Shown here piece after piece: positions 1-9,848 of a DNA stretch of 64,000 nt. The stretch covers positions 51,798,121 through 51,862,120 of the forward strand of contig CM026390.1 in the NCBI GenBank assembly GCA_014843695.1, given 5' to 3'. A program made the position numbers and the translations under genes. The notes under the pieces were generated by a model, which searched no databases, was not told the DNA's origin, and saw nothing but the letters and a program-made list of their open reading frames with translations. The first letter of the stretch is position 1. Each line of letters begins with the position of its first letter. The stretch comes from Archivesica marissinica. Lineage: Eukaryota > Mollusca > Bivalvia > Venerida > Vesicomyidae.

Positions 1-188
1 AAACAGTGATTTACTGTAGTTAACGCTATTAGAAATCTGACATATATAAACAGTGATTTACTGAAGTTAACGCTATGGGAAATCTGACATCTATAAACAG
101 TGATTTACTGTAGTTAACACTATTAGAAATCTGACATCTATAAACAGTGATTTACTGAATTTAACTCAATGAGAAATCTTGCATCTAA
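1..188. repeat. 47-bp tandem repeat, about 4 copies
   Basis: Four head-to-tail copies begin at 1, 48, 95 and 142, each opening with aaacagtgatttactg and containing gaaatctgacat. The period is exactly 47 bp. The left edge is cut by the window start, so the array may be longer. The last copy decays by about 188. No reading frame of note. Confidence 0.95.
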
Positions 189-702
189 GTTTTGTGTTTT
201 GTAAATGGAAATATTCCCCTTCACTAATTAGTATACCAGCACAGTATTTACTTCTACTGAGTAGTCTAATTGTTAATTTAAGCAATACATTGGCTGCACT
301 ATTGATATACGATGTTGTATTTTGTTATGCCATTATATCAGAAATAAATCCTGACAAAAGCATTTTACTGATACTTTTTTCAAGAAGTACTTTATCAATT
401 AGACATTTTGTAACTATTTTACTTGTGATTCTATAGCTTACCTATCAATTACATTTACCCATTAGAAAACCAGTCCTGTATTTAGTCTATAAAGATGGCA
501 CCCACTCCCCTGTTGATATGGTTATCAACAATAACTGTCTACGTTTGCATTATTTATGAGTAATTAGCGTAATACTTAGTGAAATTGACAGCTCAATTAC
601 CTAAGTAGTCCTGCATTGCACATTGGGGATATTTTGGTATGTGTCACAAAATAAAACTACATTTTATATGTACATTATGTGTTATATTGATACTATATAT
701 AT
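189..702. other. A/T-rich unique sequence, no gene recognised
   Basis: An 85-codon open frame at 179-436 on the plus strand starts inside the 47-bp array and has a low-complexity hydrophobic composition with no recognisable domain. I treat it as chance. I see no RNA gene or transposon end here. Confidence 0.6.
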
Positions 703-3560
703 GGATGATAGCTTCAGTGTTAGTTCTACATGCAGCATGATAGCTTCAATGTTAGATCTACATGCAGCATGATAGCATCAGTGTTAGTTCTACATGCAGC
801 ATGATAGCATCAGTGTTAGTTCTACATGCAGCATGATAGCTTCAATGTTAGTTATACATGCAACATGATAGCTTCAATGTTAGTTCTACATGCAACATGA
901 TAGCTTCAATGTTAGTTCTACATGCAGCATGATAGCTTCAGTGTTAGTTCTACATGCATCATGATAGCATCAGTGTTAGTTCTACATGCAGCATGATAGC
1001 TTCAATGTTAGTTCTACATGCAGCATGATAGCTTCAATGTTAGTTCTACATGCAACATGATAGCTTCAATGTTAGTTCTACATGCAGCATGATAGCTTCA
1101 ATGTTAGTTCTACATGCAGCATGATAGCTTCAATGTTAGTTCTACATGCAGCATGATAGCTTCAATGTTAGTTCTACATGCAGCATGATAGCTTCAATGT
1201 TAGTTCTACATGCAACATGATAGCTTCAATGTTAGTTCTACATGCAGCATGATAGCTTCAATGTTAGTTCTACATGCAGCATGATAGCTTCAATGTTAGT
1301 TCTACATGCAGCATGATAGCTTCAGTGTTAGTTCTACATGCAGCATGATAGCTTCAATGTTAGTTCTACATGCAGCATGATAGCTTCAATGTTAGTTCTA
1401 CATGCAGCATGATAGCTTCAATGTTAGTTCTACATGCAGCATGATAGCTTCAATGTTAGTTCTACATGCAGCATGATAGCTTCAATGTTAGTTCTACATG
1501 CAGCATGATAGCTTCAATGTTAGTTCTACATGCAGCATGATAGCTTCAATGTTAGTTCTACATGCAACATGATAGCATCAGTGTTAGTTCTACATGCAGC
1601 ATGATAGCTTCAATGTTAGTTCTACATGCAACATGATAGCATCAGTGTTAGTTCTACATGCAGCATGATAGCATCAGTGTTAGTTCTACATGCAGCATGA
1701 TAGCTTCAATGTTAGTTCTACATGCAGCATGATAGCATCAGTGTTAGTTCTACATGCAACATGATAGCTTCAATGTTAGTTCTACATGCAGCATGATAGC
1801 ATCAGTGTTAGTTCTACATGCAACATAATAGCTTCATTGTTAGTTCTACATGCAGCATGATAGCTTCAATGTTAGTTATACATGCATCATGATAGCATCA
1901 GTGTTAGTTCTACATGCAACATGATAGCTTCAATGTTAGTTCTACATGCAACATGATAGCTTCAATGTTAGTTCTACATGCAGCATGATAGCATCAGTGT
2001 TAGTTCTACATGCAGCATGATAGCTTCAGTGTTAGTTCTACATGCAGCATGATAGCATCAGTGTTAGTTCTACATGCAGCATGATAGCATCAGTGTTAGT
2101 TCTACATGCAGCATGATAGCATCAGTGTTAGTTCTACATGCAACATGATAGCTTCAATGTTAGTTCTACATGCAGCATGATAGCATCAGTGTTAGTTCTA
2201 CATGCAACATGATAGCTTCCATGTTAGTTCTACATGCAGCATGATAGCATCAGTGTTAGTTCTACATGCAACATGATAGCTTCAATGTTAGTTCTACATG
2301 CAGCATGATAGCATCAGTGTTAGTTCTACATGCAGCATGATAGCTTCAGTGTTAGTTCTACGTGCAGCATGATAGCATCAGTGTTAGTTCTACCTGCAGC
2401 ATGATAGCATCAGTGTTAGTTATACATGCAGCATGATAGCATCAGTGTTAGTTCTACATGCAACATGATAGCTACAATGTTAGTTCTACATGCAGCATGA
2501 TAGCATCAGTGTTAGTTCTACATGCAACATGATAGCTTCAATGTTAGTTCTACATGCAGCATGATAGCATCAGTGTTAGTTCTACATGCAGCATGATAGC
2601 ATCAGTGTTAGTTCTACATGCAACATGATAGCTTCAATGTTAGTTCTACATGCAGCATGATAGCTTCAATGTTAGTTCTACATGCAGCATGATAGCTTCA
2701 ATGTTATTTCTACATGCAACATGATAGCTTCAATGTTAGTTCTACATGCAGCATGATAGCATCAGTGTTAGTTCTACATGCAACATAATAGCTTCAATGT
2801 TAGTTCTACATGCAGCATGATAGCTTCAGTGTTAGTTCTACATGCAGCATGATAGCTTCAATGTTAGTTCTACATGCAGCATGATAGCTTCAATGTTAGT
2901 TCTACATGCAGCATGATAGCATCAGTGTTAGTTCTACATGCAACATGATAGCTTCAATGTTAGTTCTACATGCAGCATGATAGCTTCAATGTTAGTTCTA
3001 CATGCAACATGATAGCATCAGTATTAGTTCTACATGCAACATAAGAGCTTCAATGTTAGTTCTACATGCAACATGATAGCTTCAATGTTAGTTCTGCATG
3101 CAGCATGATAGCTTCAATGTTAGTTCTACATGCAGCATGATAGCTTCAATGTTAGTTCTACATGCAGCATGATAGCTTCAATGTTAGTTCTGCATGCAGC
3201 ATGATAGCTTCAATGTTAGTTCTACATGCAGCATGATAGCTTCAATGTTAGTTCTACATGCAGAATGATAGCTTCAATGTTAGTTATACATGCAACATGA
3301 TAGCTTAAATGTTAGTTCTACATACAGAATGATAGCTTCAATGTTAGTTATACATGCAACATGATAGCTTCAATGTTAGTTCTACATGCAACATGATAGC
3401 TTCAATGTTAGTTCTACATGCAGAATGATAGCTTCAATGTTAGTTCTACATGCAGCATGATAGCTTCAATGTTAGTTCTACATGCAGAATGATAGCTTCA
3501 ATGTTAGTTATACATGCAGCATGATAACTTCATTGTTAGTTCTACATGCTACATGATTGC
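703..3560. repeat. 32-bp satellite, about 89 copies
   Basis: The monomer runs catgatagcttcaatgtta, then gttctacatgcag. The period is 32 bp throughout; identical phase recurs every 480 bp (15 units). Two main variants are interspersed: one with gcttcaatg, the other with gcatcagtg. A further switch is gcagcatg versus gcaacatg. Copies beyond about 3,240 are more diverged (gcagaatg, ttatacatg), as expected at an array edge. Confidence 0.96.
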
Positions 3561-3582
3561 AATTGTTAATTTTGTGTTAGAT

Positions 3583-4054
3583 TAGACATCATCAATATAA
3601 CCAGCTATTAAACATCATCAATATAACCAGCTATTAGATATAATCGATATAGCAAGATATTCGATATAACAAGCTATTACATATAATCGATATAGCAAGA
3701 TATTCGATATAACAAGCTCTTACATATAATCCATATAGCAAGATATTCGATATAACAAGCTATTACATATAATCGATATAGCAAGATATTCGATATAACA
3801 AGCTATTACATATAATCGATATAGCAAGATATTCGATATAACAAGCTATTACATATAATCGATATAGCAAGATATTCGATATAACAAACTATTACATATA
3901 ATCGATATAACAAGCTATTAGATATAATCGATATAACAAGCTATTAGATATAACAAGCTATTAGATATAATCGATATAACCAGCTATTAGATATAATCGA
4001 TATAACAAGCTATTAGATATAACAAGCTATTAGATATAATCGATATAACCAGCT
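3583..4054. repeat. 43-bp composite tandem repeat rich in ATCGAT
   Basis: The main unit is 43 bp, made of two related half-units: one centred on ataatcgatatagcaag, the other on attcgatataacaagc. From about 3,900 the unit shortens to 26-bp and 17-bp forms such as ctattagatataacaag. This shows unequal exchange between half-units. A/T-rich, non-coding. Confidence 0.9.
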
Positions 4055-4106
4055 AAATTCATTGCATTGCAATACTACAATGATGCTGTTTCCCTTTCAT
4101 TATCCT

Positions 4107-4607
4107 ACCCTTCGGAAGTACGAACATAATGTAGAGTTGTGGTAGTGAGTCGTGTGTACGAATAGAAGTACGACCATAATGGAGAGTTATCGTAGTGAGT
4201 CGTGTGTACGAGTAGAAATACGAACATAATAGAGAGCTGTCGTAGTGAGTGGTGTGTACGAATAGAAATACGAAAATAATGGAGAGTTGTCGTAGTGAGT
4301 CGTGTGGACGAGTAGAAGTACGAACATAATGGGGAGTTGTCGTAGTGAGTCGTGTGTACGAATAGAAGTACGAACATAATGGATAGTTGTCGTAGTGAGT
4401 CGTGTGGATGAGTAGAAATACGAACATAATGGAGAGTTGTCGTAGTGAGTGGTGTGGACGAGTAGAAATACGAACATAATGGAGAGTTGTCGTAGTGAGT
4501 CGTGTGGACGAGTAGAAATACGAACATAATGGAGAGTTGTCGTAGTGAGTCGTGTGGACGTGTAGAAATACGAACATAATGGAGAGTTGTCGTAGTGAGT
4601 CGTGTTG
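4107..4607. repeat. 50-bp tandem repeat, about 10 copies
   Basis: Each copy contains gaacataatggagagttgtc followed by gtagtgagtcgtgtg. The period is 50 bp. Because 50 is not a multiple of three and the minus-strand monomer has almost no stops, overlapping minus-strand open frames of up to 188 codons appear. Their peptides are only the repeat read in cycling frames, so no gene is called. Confidence 0.93.
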
Positions 4608-5043
4608 TGTGATTATCATTAAGTATCTGGCGATGGTGCTGAACCATTAATGTGACAACTGGAGGAGACATCTTCTAACTTGTCAGAGTGACAAGTACTG
4701 AGCTGATGGCGGCTTCTTTCCAAAACGGTCCTAATTTGGAGTCACATACCTCACGTTTAGTCATTCTGCAGCATAAAAACGGATCCGGTGTTAGCAGTCG
4801 GTTCACTACCAGTTAGTCGCTCCAGGGTCTGTCTATTTCTGTAAAGCAGATGTTGTGAAGCGTGTGTCCCTTGTTGCAAATTCGACGATGAGCAGATTCC
4901 GAAATCCTACACTGCTGCGAGATGTGCCCCGACTTCAGATAAGCCGGGGCAGTAATTAATACGATCGGTGATGTCCAAATAAATACATTTTCAACTTGAA
5001 ATGTTATGCAAATGTTGGATATTAAATACTGAATGGCGTGTAC
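4608..5043. other. Unique spacer with dispersed repeat R1 (about 4,683-4,800)
   Basis: No gene is recognised. The stretch 4,683-4,800 resembles 29,278-29,390: both share gtgacaagt, a ttcc..aa..cggt block, a gtcacat/ctcctcac block and ctgcagcat. Its core gcttctttccaaaacggtcc (4,712-4,731) recurs in reverse at 7,548-7,569 with a 2-bp length difference. I call it an unclassified dispersed element, R1. Confidence 0.5.
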
Positions 5044-5335
5044 TGACGGACCTGTAGTCCAGTGGTAACACGTTGGACTGGTAATCCAGGGATCGCAGGT
5101 TCGATCCCCCGTCTGACCCTAATACAATTAACAGTCTTTCAGATGGGACGTTAAACCGAGATCTCGTGTCGGTGCTTTACACCGTGCACGTAAAAGAACC
5201 AGAGGAGACTCTGGAATGGGTCTCTGTCTGTATCATTACACTATCCTCCAAACTCTAAAATGACTAATCTCTTCAGGAGGCGTCGCTCATATGGGCAACC
5301 GGCAGCGACGATAAATAAACGTAAAACACACACAG
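5044..5335 (+). mobile_element. tRNA-headed SINE, family 1, copy A
   Basis: Near full length (about 290 bp). The head carries an A box (tagtccagtgg) and a B box (ggttcgatccc). The anticodon-arm-like segment ttggactggtaatccag folds with loop ctggtaa, giving GGT, so a tRNA-Thr-like origin is inferred. The body contains gtcggtgctttacaccgtg, then cacgtaaaagaaccagagg and gggtctctgtctgtatcatt. It ends gcgacgataaataaacgtaa followed by a CA-rich tail. Four related copies lie at 6,690, 7,138, 37,635 and 38,830. The conserved body may belong to a known metazoan SINE domain superfamily, but I cannot assign it without a database. Confidence 0.88.
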
Positions 5336-5518
5336 ACTGATCAAGTGTCAGATTCTAAACTAAAGAAACATAGGGCGTATGTGATTGAGTTGAGTATGGT
5401 GATAATACTGTTTTGCAAGTGAAGTGTAGCTTGTATACATGTGCATATAAGATAGCCTCTATTCTCTCAGAGAAACTAGTTCAATACATTGTCAACATGT
5501 CGTAAACTTTGTAAAGGT

Positions 5519-5722
5519 GTGGCGTCCGTGGTCCAGTGGTAGAGCGTCGGATTTGGAATCGAACGGTCCCGGGTTCGATACTCGGTCAGGCCACGTATGT
5601 AGTGTTATTGAGCAAGGCACCTCACACACATTGCTTAGTACTGGTTATCCACTTAGGTCGGCTAAGCCTGTCCAGGAATACATGTTTAGGTTTGACATTA
5701 ATGGAACATACATACATACACT
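5519..5722 (+). mobile_element. tRNA-headed SINE, family 4
   Basis: The head is about 75 nt and tRNA-like. Acceptor-like arms gtggcgt and aggccac pair at six of seven positions. The A box region is gtggtccagtggtagagcg and the B box region is cccgggttcgatactcgg. The anticodon loop tttggaa would read TGG, so a tRNA-Pro-like origin is inferred. The body has attgagcaaggcacctcac, then cacattgcttagtactgg. It ends in a (cata)n stretch at about 5,704-5,722. It is too diverged in the D and anticodon arms to be a functional tRNA. I could not find a clear target duplication. Confidence 0.75.
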
Positions 5723-6560
5723 TTTGAATTCGTATGCAAATGTATGTAGATATGTTAGGTTGACAAATGCAGCTCGTGCAGTTAACAGGTAGACAGACCT
5801 ATTCATGTAGAAATAAAGTGTTTTATTGTAATAATGTTTCTGCAACAACATACATGCATATTGTCGATTCTTATAAAACACTCGTATAAAAACCATGACC
5901 ATTTATAATCCAAATAAGTCTAATGACAGACATGCGTATAAAAACCCAAGAAATCAGAAAACTTAATCCCACTTTACTGCCTGAATCAAGCATCCATCGG
6001 TGATCTTAAAGGAATATCAGCGGAAATTTAGGCATATTCAGAATTCTATTCACTGTAGTTGTTATTTCAAAATTAATCTGTGACAGCGCAGGTATGCCTT
6101 ATTGGTCTGAAGAGAGCCCTGATGTGCTTACAGATGCTGTAAAATACTAGACATTTAGACTAGATATAAAACACTTACTAACCATTTTTATTGATTCAAA
6201 TACATATGTATAGATGTACAGTATATTTATAGTGTGAAAATTATTTATTAATGTCCGTGGTCCAGTGGTAGAGCGTCAGATTTGGAATCAACGGTCAAAA
6301 ACCCAAGAAATCAGAAAACTTAATCCCACTCCCAACAAGCTTGCTTGCAAAAACGCTTTACTGCCCGAATCAAGCATCCAATCTAGTGGTCTATTTTATC
6401 CGTGACTATACATATAAGGAAATGTACTTTGTGACTTAGAGGCCAGATGTAACTTGCATACCGTGCACGTTGGGACCTAGGCACAGCTCACAGCAGGAAA
6501 ACGGCCAAGGTCTTCGCAGATGTTAATCTTGCTACCGGAACCGAAGACTCAGTATGAGTA
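5723..6560. other. Unique spacer with an internal duplication, no gene
   Basis: A segment at 5,938-5,995 recurs at 6,296-6,382. Both carry aacccaagaaatcagaaaac and gaatcaagcatcca. The second copy has about 29 extra bases including caagcttgcttgc. A SINE family 4 head fragment sits immediately before the second copy. No coding region is supported. Confidence 0.6.
6252..6296 (+). mobile_element. SINE family 4 head fragment
   Basis: gtccgtggtccagtggtaga (6,252-6,271) matches the A-box region of the SINE at 5,519, and the following gcgtc and atttggaatc blocks also match. Homology stops after acggtc, before the B box, and runs straight into the duplicated unique segment. Confidence 0.75.
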
Positions 6561-7094
6561 CCTGTGGAAGTCATGATAGCGCAGTGGTAGGGCGCTCGCT
6601 TCATGTGTGAAAGGTCCCAGAGTTCATGCCAAGCTGTAGCCGTTACGATTGTGTCCTTAGGCAAGACATTTAAGTTCCTCTTTCCGTCCTATTTCGGATC
6701 TGTAGTCCAGTGGTTAACACGTTGGACTGGTAATCCAGGATTGCAGCTTCGATCCTTCGTCCATAATACAATTAACAATCGTTCAGATAGGACTTTAAAC
6801 TGAGGACTCGTGTCGGTGCTTTTCACTGTGCACGTAAAAGAACCAGAGGAAACTCTGGGATGGGTCTCTGTCTGTATCAATGCACTATCCTCCAAACATC
6901 AAAAATGACTAATCTCTTCAAGAGCCTGCGTCGCTAATATGGGCAAACCGGTAGCGACGATAAATAAACGTAAAACACAAACACACTTTCTCTCTCAACT
7001 TCTTTGTGATAGGATTCTACCAGGAATGAGGTATCGAGAACGATTAATTAAATGTTGCAAAATCTTGTCTCGCATATAAATGTGTATAAACTAA
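6561..7094 (+). mobile_element. SINE family 2, copy 1, interrupted by a SINE family 1 insertion
   Basis: The head reads gtggaagtcatgatagcgca then gtggtagggcgctcgcttc and atgtgtgaaagg. The A box is tagcgcagtgg. The anticodon loop ttcatgt reads CAT, so a tRNA-Met-like origin is inferred. The B box is weakened (agagttcatgcc). The body has ccttaggcaagacattta. Comparison with the uninterrupted copy at 36,375-36,620 shows that 6,690-6,986 is an inserted family 1 SINE. The family 2 sequence then resumes (accaggaatgaggtatcgag) and ends near aaatgtgtataaact. I saw no clear target duplication for this copy. Confidence 0.82.
6690..6986 (+). mobile_element. SINE family 1, copy B (nested in SINE family 2)
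   Basis: It runs from cggatctgtagtccagtgg to the tail ataaataaacgtaaaacac. The A box is intact. The B box is degraded (agcttcgatcc). The body matches copy A throughout, including gtgcacgtaaaagaaccaga. Both flanks are family 2 SINE sequence, so this insertion is the younger event. Confidence 0.85.
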
Positions 7095-7137
7095 CTTCCC
7101 TATTTGGCGACAGTTATGCTCGCTGCTGTAAAGACGA

Positions 7138-7382
7138 CGTGATTTACGTTTATTTATCGTCGCTACCGGTTGCCCATATGAGCGACGCCTCCCGAAGAGA
7201 TTAGTCATTTTAGAGTTTTGCAGGATAGTGCAATGATACAGACAGAGACCCATTCCAGAGTATCCCCTGGTTCTTTTACGTGTACGGTGTAAAGCACCGA
7301 CACGAGACCTCGAGTTACGTGTCCCATCTGAAAGACTGTTAATTTTATTAGTGTCAGATGGGGGATCGAACCTGCGATCCCT
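7138..7382 (-). mobile_element. SINE family 1, copy C, 5'-truncated
   Basis: Reading on the minus strand, the copy begins at the B box (caggttcgatccccc) and lacks the A-box half of the tRNA-like head. It continues to the ttatttatcgtcgct tail end. A perfect 11-bp direct repeat, tgtaaagacga, flanks it at 7,127-7,137 and 7,383-7,393. This confirms retroposition of an already truncated copy. It lies just downstream of the SINE family 2 copy. Confidence 0.9.
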
Positions 7383-7393
7383 TGTAAAGACGA

Positions 7394-7710
7394 TGGATAG
7401 CATGCGAATGTTTATACTGATCCTTTATGGAGACGACATGATGCGGATTCGACACTGGATGTGGTAGCGACGAAGGCGCCGGCGAAGCAACCGGAACTAT
7501 TCCTGCTGCTGTGAGCTGACAACTGGTGAAGCTTGTGGCCCTAAAATGGACCGTTTTTTGGAAAGAAGCAACACCGACCCAGGACGTGTCACCCTGGAGA
7601 TAAAGAAGATACCACCTCCAGATGACATCACACTGATCGTGTGATCCTACACTACCACTACAAGATCGCCATATTCTTTAAAGACTCACCATTACAATTC
7701 TACACACTTC
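7394..7710. other. Unique spacer with a reverse R1 fragment (7,548-7,569)
   Basis: No gene is recognised. ggaccg, a T run and ggaaagaagc at 7,548-7,569 are the reverse complement of the R1 core at 4,712-4,731, with two extra T/A bases. Nothing else in the stretch is identifiable. Confidence 0.5.
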
Positions 7711-7722
7711 ACGGATAACCGA

Positions 7723-7962
7723 AGTTTAAACTTTATTTATTTTACAACGATTGCATAGCAAGTTCTTTAACTTATATTAATCACTTTCGTTGGCGCGGAT
7801 GAAAGCGTATGTGTGGTCATTTGTGTGGGAGGAAACCGGAGTACCCGGAGAAAACCCACCTGTCCGATCTCGCGACCACCGTACCATTTCACATACTTCA
7901 CGATCCGAGGATCGAACCCGGGTTACATTGGTGAGAAGCGAGCGCGCTAATTGGACAGCCGG
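7723..7962 (-). mobile_element. tRNA-headed SINE, family 3, with 12-bp target duplication
   Basis: A 240-bp element on the minus strand. A perfect 12-bp direct repeat, acggataaccga, flanks it at 7,711-7,722 and 7,963-7,974. In sense orientation the head has an A-box region (ttagcgcgctcgc), an anticodon region cttctcacc resembling the CTCTCAC loop of tRNA-Glu(CTC), and a B-box region acccgggttcgatcctcgg. The body includes gtgggttttctccgggtac and tccggtttcctccc, and the 3' end is A/T-rich. A 92-codon open frame at 7,790-8,068 reads across this element antisense and is not a gene. Confidence 0.88.
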
Positions 7963-7974
7963 ACGGATAACCGA

Positions 7975-8456
7975 CTATGCTGTGTGGGAATCGTCTCTAA
8001 AGTTCTTTGACAATACCGTCACCTATATGCCCCGGCGGTGGCGACTAGTAGGAAACCTAAACTATTAGATGTAGTTAGTGCATACTACAAGGCACACTAC
8101 ACATGTTTGCTATTTCCAATATGGCTTGGACAGCCGGTTTCCGAAGTATGCATATATATATATATATCACAAGATTACAGCTCGCGATCACGCCATATTT
8201 CGACATTATAAAATGCTGACTAGACAGTCAGATTGCATGTGAGCTACGATGCGAGATAACTGATTAATGATCTACTAGAGACAGTGTATGGCTTATAAAA
8301 GACACCTTGCATTCTAGACGGGACCATGGCAGGCTCGAGTAGATAATTGGCTGCCATAAAACATGGTTCTCGATTTTAATATATATAAATACACATATGA
8401 AATATTAATATTGATAATAAATAAAGTAACCCCTCGGTTTATTATATTGTTTCAGC
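7975..8456. other. Unique spacer with a short (TA)n run, no gene
   Basis: A (ta)n microsatellite of about 20 bp lies near 8,150-8,168. The rest is unique A/T-rich DNA. The last 50 bp, before 8,457, may be the 3' untranslated tail of the LINE fragment that follows on the minus strand. Confidence 0.5.
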
Positions 8457-8488
8457 CTAAGTAATATCTTCTTCTTGTCGTTCGCGAA

Positions 8489-8824
8489 TCACATGGACAA
8501 GCCGGCAGCAAACACGAAATGGGCCGTCCTCCTCAGATCCTCCCGGCAGCCATGTAACTTCATCTGGAGAGAAGTATCTGTTGGCCAGGTTGTTTTCCTC
8601 AGCCCATGAAGATTGGGACACTCCTGGAGGATGTGTTCTGCAGTATGGTCCCCTACATTGCAGCTGCAGGCAGTTGATGGAGCTAGTCCAAGCTTCCGAC
8701 ACATATGGAAGTTCAGGCGGTTATGCCCTGTTCTAAGCCGGAATATCGTGACTTGCTCCTGTCTGGTGAGAAGGTGGTAGTCATCCTTCTCGACTGTTGG
8801 CTTTCCTAAGTAATATACGACCAT
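8489..8824 (-). pseudogene. Non-LTR retrotransposon C-terminal fragment
   Basis: This 111-codon frame resembles the extreme C terminus of LINE-type polyproteins. It has the block RQEQVTIFRLRTGHNRLN (residues 21-38), a cysteine/histidine cluster (C53-x-C55, H64, C69) within the typical arrangement C.C....T.EH.L..CP, and then R..TWPTD. In known elements this segment follows the reverse transcriptase (and, in some clades, RNase H) domain and is thought to help bind nucleic acid. No reverse transcriptase motif is present upstream, so this is a 5'-truncated insertion, as is usual for LINEs. The listed start is only the first ATG in the open frame; a real element would read through it. The clade cannot be assigned from this piece. 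Confidence 0.72.
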
Positions 8825-9281
8825 GACTAAGGTATAAGATGGACATTATGCAATGTTTATAGGACCGTGTAATACATGTAACCACAGTACCGCATAATGT
8901 CAGACTATGCCATAACATTCGTTTTGTGACCATGACGTCACTTTGGAACAGACAGACTACGTCACAAATTACAAGTTTATTCCTTGTCTCCCATTATTTT
9001 CGCAAACTAGGAGTTCAATATGTTTTGTACAATGTTGATGAGCATATATCGAGATCTGGAACACTTGGCGAACAAGCAATAATAATAAGGAAGTTACTAG
9101 AGTAACTGTGCATGCTGGTTTACGATGTTGTATAATTCATAGTCAAGCACATTGATAATTAGCATAACTTTTTGTCATGAAATAAATGCCAGCATATAAC
9201 GAGTAACAAGAAATACATCATCACCGCGTGATAACAGCTATACTATCCTAGAAGATGACATACCACTCCAGAAGAAGCTAC
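8825..9281. other. Unique spacer, no gene seen
   Basis: A/T-rich sequence without recognisable coding potential, RNA gene or repeat homology to the rest of the window. Confidence 0.5.
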
Positions 9282-9475
9282 GGGGAGGGCTGTAAATAAT
9301 GTTGTTATAACTTGTAGCCCAACCCATTTGCTTTTTTCCCTTGACAAAACAAATGTAACGTATACTGCAATCATATAATTACATATTAATCTCTGATTTG
9401 TTCTTAGAATTGTATGTATATATGTAATGTATTGTATGGAAAATAATGCAATAAAATATTATTAACAAGAAGAAG
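9282..9475 (+). repeat. Dispersed repeat R2, copy 1
   Basis: Contains ggggagggctgtaaataat, then gttgttataacttgtagcc and caacccatttgct. It ends at a polyadenylation-like aataaaatattatta. The same core occurs at 17,700 (plus) and 39,248-39,303 (minus). The A/T-rich end with AATAAA suggests the 3' end of a retrotransposon or its passenger, but no protein domain is visible. Confidence 0.6.
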
Positions 9476-9848
9476 CTACATATACATATTGAGATATACT
9501 GCATTCCAGCGAGAATCCATGAACATACAGACGTGTTCAATTTATAAATTACTATGCCCCAAAAAAATGTGTGTATTACACATGAACATCTTTAATGATT
9601 AGGAATTATAGAAACATCGCCCAATATTTCGAACCCGCACAGCTAAGGCGCAGTTGCTTATCAATAACAAACCACGTTACCACTATGCAATCACAGAAAA
9701 AGGGCTTAAGTCATAATAGAGAGCTACAGACATCCGCATTTACAGAGGTCAGCTTGTCTAATGGGTCGACATTAAGGAATTAGACAAGGCGAAGTTGGAT
9801 ACCCAAAATGGACCACGTAAACAAGTCAGAATAATGATAGTCGGGAGA
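9476..9848. other. Unique spacer, no gene seen
   Basis: A 62-codon open frame at 9,595-9,783 has no recognisable domain and is probably chance. The sequence runs into the 60-bp satellite at about 9,849. Confidence 0.5.

Noticed and set aside
4059..4671. Two overlapping 186-188-codon minus-strand frames
   Set aside because: They translate the 50-bp tandem repeat in cycling frames; no conserved domain or unique coding sequence.
5519..5594. Functional tRNA-Pro gene
   Set aside because: The acceptor stem is nearly paired, but the anticodon stem is poor and a SINE body follows directly. The head also recurs truncated at 6,252.
6573..6640. Functional tRNA-Met gene
   Set aside because: The B box is degraded and the head is part of a repeated SINE with a second copy at 36,375.
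7790..8068. A 92-codon protein containing VWEETGVPGENPP
   Set aside because: The frame is antisense to SINE family 3, which is bounded by a 12-bp target duplication. The peptide is a by-product of the SINE body.
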